Part shown: piece by piece, positions 23,063 to 26,894 of the stretch
Layout of the letters: each line of letters opens with the position of its first letter
How positions within the stretch are numbered: position 1 is the first letter of the stretch
Source: SZUA-448 sp045593785
GTDB taxonomy: Bacteria > Bacillota > Clostridia > Lachnospirales > Lachnospiraceae
Direction: 5' to 3'
Assembly (NCBI GenBank): GCA_045593785.1
Contig: JAZNXH010000025.1
Coordinates: 1 to 26,894, forward strand
Length of the DNA stretch: 26,894 bases
The notes under the pieces: generated by a model
Told to the model about the DNA's origin: nothing
Seen by the model: the letters and a program-made list of their open reading frames with translations, nothing else
The model's database searches: none
Made by a program: the position numbers and the translations under genes

Positions 23063-24796
23063 TTATAGTCCGATTTCACCAAGCTTATCCATCCAGTCGG
23101 CCAGATCAAATTTACCGTTCTTGATATCTTCCAGAACGCTGGCATCGATTCCTTCCATCAAGGTTCCATCTTCCAACAGTGTGAGCAGTTCTTCTATATC
23201 CTCAAGACTAACATCATCCGGATTGTTCAAATATCGCATCACGGCTTCCTGCAATTTTACAATCGCATCGTCATCAATCTCAACATCCTCACTGGCATTC
23301 TGTTTCACTTCTTCCATGTGGTCTTTGACCGCGGTTTGTATCGTTTCCTCAACTTTTGCAGTGGATACTGTATTTTTAATCAGTGCTGTTTCAAGGTTTG
23401 CATAAGTATCCGAAGAAATAAAAACCGAATTCTTCAACTCTGCAATCTTACTCAATGCCGCCTTCACATCACTCGTTGTCGTCAGGTTTTCTGCATTGTC
23501 TGCAATCCCCATCAACGCGCTCATAACAGAGAGCACATTGATAAAATCCTGCTTGCTATTCTTAAAGTCGGCTACGTTACCACATGGCACTACCTCAACT
23601 CCAAGTTCAGATAATGCACCTTCAATCACCATATCAATTGCCGGCGGCAATACCTGTTCTGCAATGTTCAATTTATAAATTGCATCTGCACTTTCTTCAA
23701 TAAATTCCTCGTCGAAAAGAGACGCATCCAAATGATCCAGGTTTTTCACTCCGGTAAACCTATGCTTGTCCAGAACAACAATCAGGTCAATTGCTGCAAT
23801 TACGTCATGTTCAAGTTCCGCATAACTCATTTCTTCAATGCCTTCCAATGCCGCAGCCGCCAATGCGTTCTCATCTGCCGATTCAGCAAATCCTTCTGCT
23901 GCCAGATACTGCACAAGCGCCAGCTTATCTTCCTCTGTGAACAAACTAATGTCCAAAATACCCTGCGCTACATTTTTCAACGGGTCTGCAACTGCTGCAA
24001 ATCCTTCCAGATTAGCATCTTCTAATTCTTCCAGCAACAAAATCGCATCCGGAGCCAGCGCAATCAATTCATCCAAATCTTTTGCGCGGTACACTTTATC
24101 ATCAATCTCTACCTTCGACAAAGAATCATATAACAATCCAAACAGAGTCTCCAACTGTGTCACACGATAGATACCACCTGCCGGTGCTTTCGACCAAAAA
24201 CAAATCGCATCCGCAACTTCATCTCCTGCCACATCGGCAACCGTATCGTTCCCCATTGCTTCAACCGATTGATTCAACTGAGCAAGCGGCATAAAGGTCA
24301 GCGCTCCCAGAAATAAACCTGCTACCGCACCAATCGCCGCTCCTACCAGACGTTCGGTCGTGTTCAGAGTTACTTGAGGCTCTTCTTTTCTTGTTTTCTT
24401 AACAATCAGACATACCACAGCAAAAATCGGCCAGCTGATTAATTTAAGTAACCAGAATAATGTCACAAACACAAACGGAACCAACAGGGATATCCCCAAA
24501 GCAAGAACCGTCTCGACAATCGAACCGACTGCTGCCGCATCCATTCCGAGCTCCATCGTAATTTGTCCTGCTACTTCCGTAAATGTAGTTCCTGCCGGAT
24601 AAAAAACATTCACCACTGCAAGCACCAGCGCTTTCCCCATACCCGGCACCAGAAAAAACAAAAGCAATCCGATTACAACCAGACTTCCGATTCTGCATAA
24701 TTCACGTTTCGTTCCACGCAATGCACCCAGTCCGGCTTCTATCACGATAAACAACAGTGCCAGTACTAAGGTTATAATTGACAACACACTTCCCAC
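23063..24796 (-). CDS. CvpA-like membrane protein with long acidic helical extension
   Basis: A 577-residue protein. The first 180 residues have four hydrophobic segments with the CvpA pattern: an initial helix, then GLGALRGTKRELCRIGSLVV (the G-x-RG-x-K/R-E loop), further helices and a closing RLVGAAIGAVAGLFLGAL glycine-rich helix. CvpA proteins usually end near 160-200 residues. Here nearly 400 acidic, helical residues follow (VEIDDKVYRAKDLDELIAL; EDVEIDDDAIVKLQEAV), predicted to be outside or at the membrane face; function unknown. The start is GTG 24796, seven bases after GGAGG. It follows the LtaS-like gene by 36 bases. Confidence 0.7.
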   Translation of the reverse strand: MGSVLSIITLVLALLFIVIEAGLGALRGTKRELCRIGSLVVIGLLLFFLVPGMGKALVLAVVNVFYPAGTTFTEVAGQITMELGMDAAAVGSIVETVLALGISLLVPFVFVTLFWLLKLISWPIFAVVCLIVKKTRKEEPQVTLNTTERLVGAAIGAVAGLFLGALTFMPLAQLNQSVEAMGNDTVADVAGDEVADAICFWSKAPAGGIYRVTQLETLFGLLYDSLSKVEIDDKVYRAKDLDELIALAPDAILLLEELEDANLEGFAAVADPLKNVAQGILDISLFTEEDKLALVQYLAAEGFAESADENALAAAALEGIEEMSYAELEHDVIAAIDLIVVLDKHRFTGVKNLDHLDASLFDEEFIEESADAIYKLNIAEQVLPPAIDMVIEGALSELGVEVVPCGNVADFKNSKQDFINVLSVMSALMGIADNAENLTTTSDVKAALSKIAELKNSVFISSDTYANLETALIKNTVSTAKVEETIQTAVKDHMEEVKQNASEDVEIDDDAIVKLQEAVMRYLNNPDDVSLEDIEELLTLLEDGTLMEGIDASVLEDIKNGKFDLADWMDKLGEIGL

Positions 24797-24832
24797 TTCT
24801 TCCCCTCCAAAAGCTTTCTTCTGTATGAAACA

Positions 24833-26894
24833 TTATTTTCCGGCCAGTTCCGGTATCTTCGCATAATAATCCAGATCCAGTATCTTCTTTGCAAGATTGA
24901 ATTTTGTTCCCAAAATACTGTGCATCGTAGAAACATAGCCGTCCGGCAATTCAACGCCTTCTTTTACGGTTGTCTTTCCGGTTCTGGTGCTGTACTCACA
25001 CAATTCTGTAATTAAGCTCCAGTTGTTGAACAACACATACCCCGGAAGATCACACAGAATATCCGTTCCCATCAATAAACGTGAGTCGTATTCCAAGCCA
25101 AACAGATTTGATACCGTCGGCAACACGTCCACATTGGCACACGGTTTTTCCACCATAACCGGTTCTTTCATCTTCGAATTCCAGATAATCAAACCTTCGC
25201 GATACAGATCAAATTCCGAGACAAAAGGCTCTCCGCGTAACTCTTCTACTTCTGCATCAGTCAGTCCATACGGATAATGGTCGGAAGTGAGTACAAACAC
25301 AGTCTCATCCAGTCTGCCTGCCTTCTCCAGTTCTTCGACCAGATAGGTCAGTGCATGTTCCAATTCTAAGTTACATGCAATATAAGCCAGTACCGGTTCC
25401 GAATACTCCAGTCCATCTACGTATTCTTTATTTTTCCTTGCCATTGCATTGCTGCCGAATAAATAATCCTTATGTCCGCTCACCGACATATAATATGTAT
25501 GAAATTTCTCTGCACTAATGTATTCCGGCAAAGTCTCCTGTACCATCAGCAAATCTGATTCCGGCCAGGTGTTCTGCTGCTGCAGTCCGCCGCCTTCTCC
25601 TTTATAATTGTATCCCATATTCGGGTGAGAAAGATGTCTGTCGTAATAATCATACGAATGGTTATGATACGCATAACATTCATATCCCAGACGCTTAAAC
25701 TGGTTACCAAGGCAGAAATACATCAAGTTATCATGCGACTTTGCCATACTGGAATACTGCTGCGGATAAAGCCCAGTATCCATCAGATATTCTCCGTCAC
25801 TGGTACTGGAGAACCAAACACCTTCATAGTAATTCCGGAATTGAAAACCTTCACTTACCATACGATACAGCGTTGGTGTCAATTCTTCCGAAATGATATC
25901 CGGAGAAAATGCTTCTGCGCAAATCGATATCAGATTATACCCCTCAAACATTCCGGTATATTCGTTTTTCCTGGTGCCTTCTGCCACTGAAAAGTATTTA
26001 TGTAATTCCTTTACTGCAGCATCTGTCTCCGTTTGCAGCAAGGTTTCAAAATCAATTTCCATAATATTCGGCGATGTATCAATTGGTGTCGGCGTCGGGC
26101 TTGGCGACGCGGTAGGGGTTGCGTTTAAACTTTCTTCGCCCGTCTCATCACCCGGCTGCTGTACCGGTATTTCTGTCACCGTCGGTGTCGGTATTTCCGT
26201 CGGCGGTTTTGTTACCACCGGAAGAGGCACATATTCAATCGCTTCCAACGCATCCTGTTTTTCGTCTGCAAACGACCTGGTAAAATCCTGTGTCACACTT
26301 GCCGCTACTCCTAACCTGCGATAGCCAAATTCCTGAACCCATTTGCCATGAATCAAATCATAGGGTTTCATCGGCTCTTTTCCGAATAACGGCAATGCAA
26401 GATAAAGTATAATACCAAGCACTATACCGGCGGACAGAACCGTCACAGAAAGCTTGTTCTGTATGCGATTTCCGGCAATCCGTTTTTTCAGCAGCACACC
26501 CAATATTACAAACGGTAACGCATATAACAATACAGAAAGTTTACAGTCCCAGATTGCTCTTGCCACCTGACCGAAAAACTCCGTAATCGCTTGTGCATTT
26601 CCTGCTACTGCCGTAGGCGCCATAAAGAACTTAAACACATAATAATAAATCCGCTGACCGCAATATACAAAACCAACCGTCCCCATCAAAACCCACGACA
26701 GAATAAGATTTACTTTTCTGCCGAACAAAGAAGTAAGCACTGCCAGTATACATCCCAGTACCAGACCAATCAGACAGGGCAATATCACTTCTCCGTTCAA
26801 TTGTTTGAACACACACACATGGAAAACCAATTCGCAGTATATCAATGTAAGCGGGAAGACCAGGATTCCCCACGGAAATCCACACGCCTTCTGT
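24833..26894 (-). CDS. LtaS-like membrane sulfatase (phosphoglycerol transferase family), 5' end outside window
   Basis: The frame runs without a stop from 24833 to the right edge, reading into a further membrane helix (FPWGILVFPLTLIYCELVF), and no convincing ATG start is seen, so the gene is cut by the window. About five N-terminal membrane segments precede an extracellular linker rich in Pro, Thr and Glu (PTEIPTPTVTEIP; TASPSPTPTPIDT). The alkaline-phosphatase-fold domain follows: LISICAEAFSPDII (metal-binding Glu), SSTSDGEYLMDTG (Thr nucleophile) and VFVLTSDHYPYGL (Asp-His metal ligands). These match lipoteichoic acid synthase and related phosphoglycerol transferases. The enzyme probably acts outside the cell on glycerophosphate polymers or sugar-phosphate decoration of the envelope. 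It leads the group continuing to glnA. Confidence 0.88.
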   Translation of the reverse strand, partial: QKACGFPWGILVFPLTLIYCELVFHVCVFKQLNGEVILPCLIGLVLGCILAVLTSLFGRKVNLILSWVLMGTVGFVYCGQRIYYYVFKFFMAPTAVAGNAQAITEFFGQVARAIWDCKLSVLLYALPFVILGVLLKKRIAGNRIQNKLSVTVLSAGIVLGIILYLALPLFGKEPMKPYDLIHGKWVQEFGYRRLGVAASVTQDFTRSFADEKQDALEAIEYVPLPVVTKPPTEIPTPTVTEIPVQQPGDETGEESLNATPTASPSPTPTPIDTSPNIMEIDFETLLQTETDAAVKELHKYFSVAEGTRKNEYTGMFEGYNLISICAEAFSPDIISEELTPTLYRMVSEGFQFRNYYEGVWFSSTSDGEYLMDTGLYPQQYSSMAKSHDNLMYFCLGNQFKRLGYECYAYHNHSYDYYDRHLSHPNMGYNYKGEGGGLQQQNTWPESDLLMVQETLPEYISAEKFHTYYMSVSGHKDYLFGSNAMARKNKEYVDGLEYSEPVLAYIACNLELEHALTYLVEELEKAGRLDETVFVLTSDHYPYGLTDAEVEELRGEPFVSEFDLYREGLIIWNSKMKEPVMVEKPCANVDVLPTVSNLFGLEYDSRLLMGTDILCDLPGYVLFNNWSLITELCEYSTRTGKTTVKEGVELPDGYVSTMHSILGTKFNLAKKILDLDYYAKIPELAGK

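Noticed and set aside
26141..26260. Possible simple-sequence repeat in the LtaS-like gene
   Set aside because: The GGTGTCGG-like runs encode a Pro/Thr-rich extracellular linker; units are irregular and explained by amino-acid composition.

Overview
The window looks like chromosomal DNA from a spore-forming, low-to-mid GC Firmicute, most likely a Lachnospiraceae-type Clostridium relative. This is inferred from SpoVT, a YhaM-type exonuclease, an LtaS-like sulfatase, AGGAGG-type ribosome sites, GTG/TTG starts and overall composition; there is no rRNA gene to fix the taxon. Almost everything lies on the minus strand; only pyruvate kinase is on the plus strand. No IS element, CRISPR array, tRNA or prophage gene is visible, and no gene-free stretch exceeds 300 bases.

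Layout in minus-strand transcription order, from the right edge: (1) 26894-21021: an LtaS-like sulfatase (5' end cut by the window edge), a long CvpA-like membrane protein, a P-loop kinase and a glnA of the GSI-beta type, ending in a strong terminator. (2) 20771-21020: a convergent glnA/pyk intergenic region holding a 152-base, strongly folded inverted-repeat element. (3) 19289-20770 (+): pyruvate kinase, whose promoter spacer carries a palindrome. (4) 19054-18797: a TM1266-family regulator, divergent from pyk. (5) 18675-16729: a chemotaxis receptor with its own terminator. (6) 16604-7850: a tightly packed eight-gene operon with a recognisable promoter directly behind the receptor terminator. 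Its order is DUF4203-like membrane protein, VTC (polyphosphate polymerase-type) protein, DUF4956 membrane protein, membrane-anchored CotH-type kinase, a 56-residue single-pass protein, MBOAT O-acyltransferase, DHHW/AlgJ-like protein, and a BcsA-type synthase with PilZ domain. (7) 7733-7185: spoVT, with a sigma-G-like promoter. (8) 6997-27: yhaM, rlmD, then five accessory enzymes (GNAT, Fic, serine hydrolase, AAC(3)-type acetyltransferase, esterase lipoprotein).

The eight-gene operon is the most interesting part. BcsA, MBOAT and DHHW proteins together suggest a c-di-GMP-controlled, O-acylated beta-glucan (cellulose-like) exopolymer. Fused into the same transcription unit is the CotH/VTC/DUF4956 trio, whose role in bacteria is poorly defined. 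Gene spacing (overlaps of 8, gaps of 1 to 15 bases) argues that all eight act together. A plausible but untested reading is a surface-polymer machine in which a nucleotide-using VTC/DUF4956/CotH module modifies or anchors the polymer or its export apparatus. The locus has no visible BcsB, cellulase or diguanylate cyclase gene.
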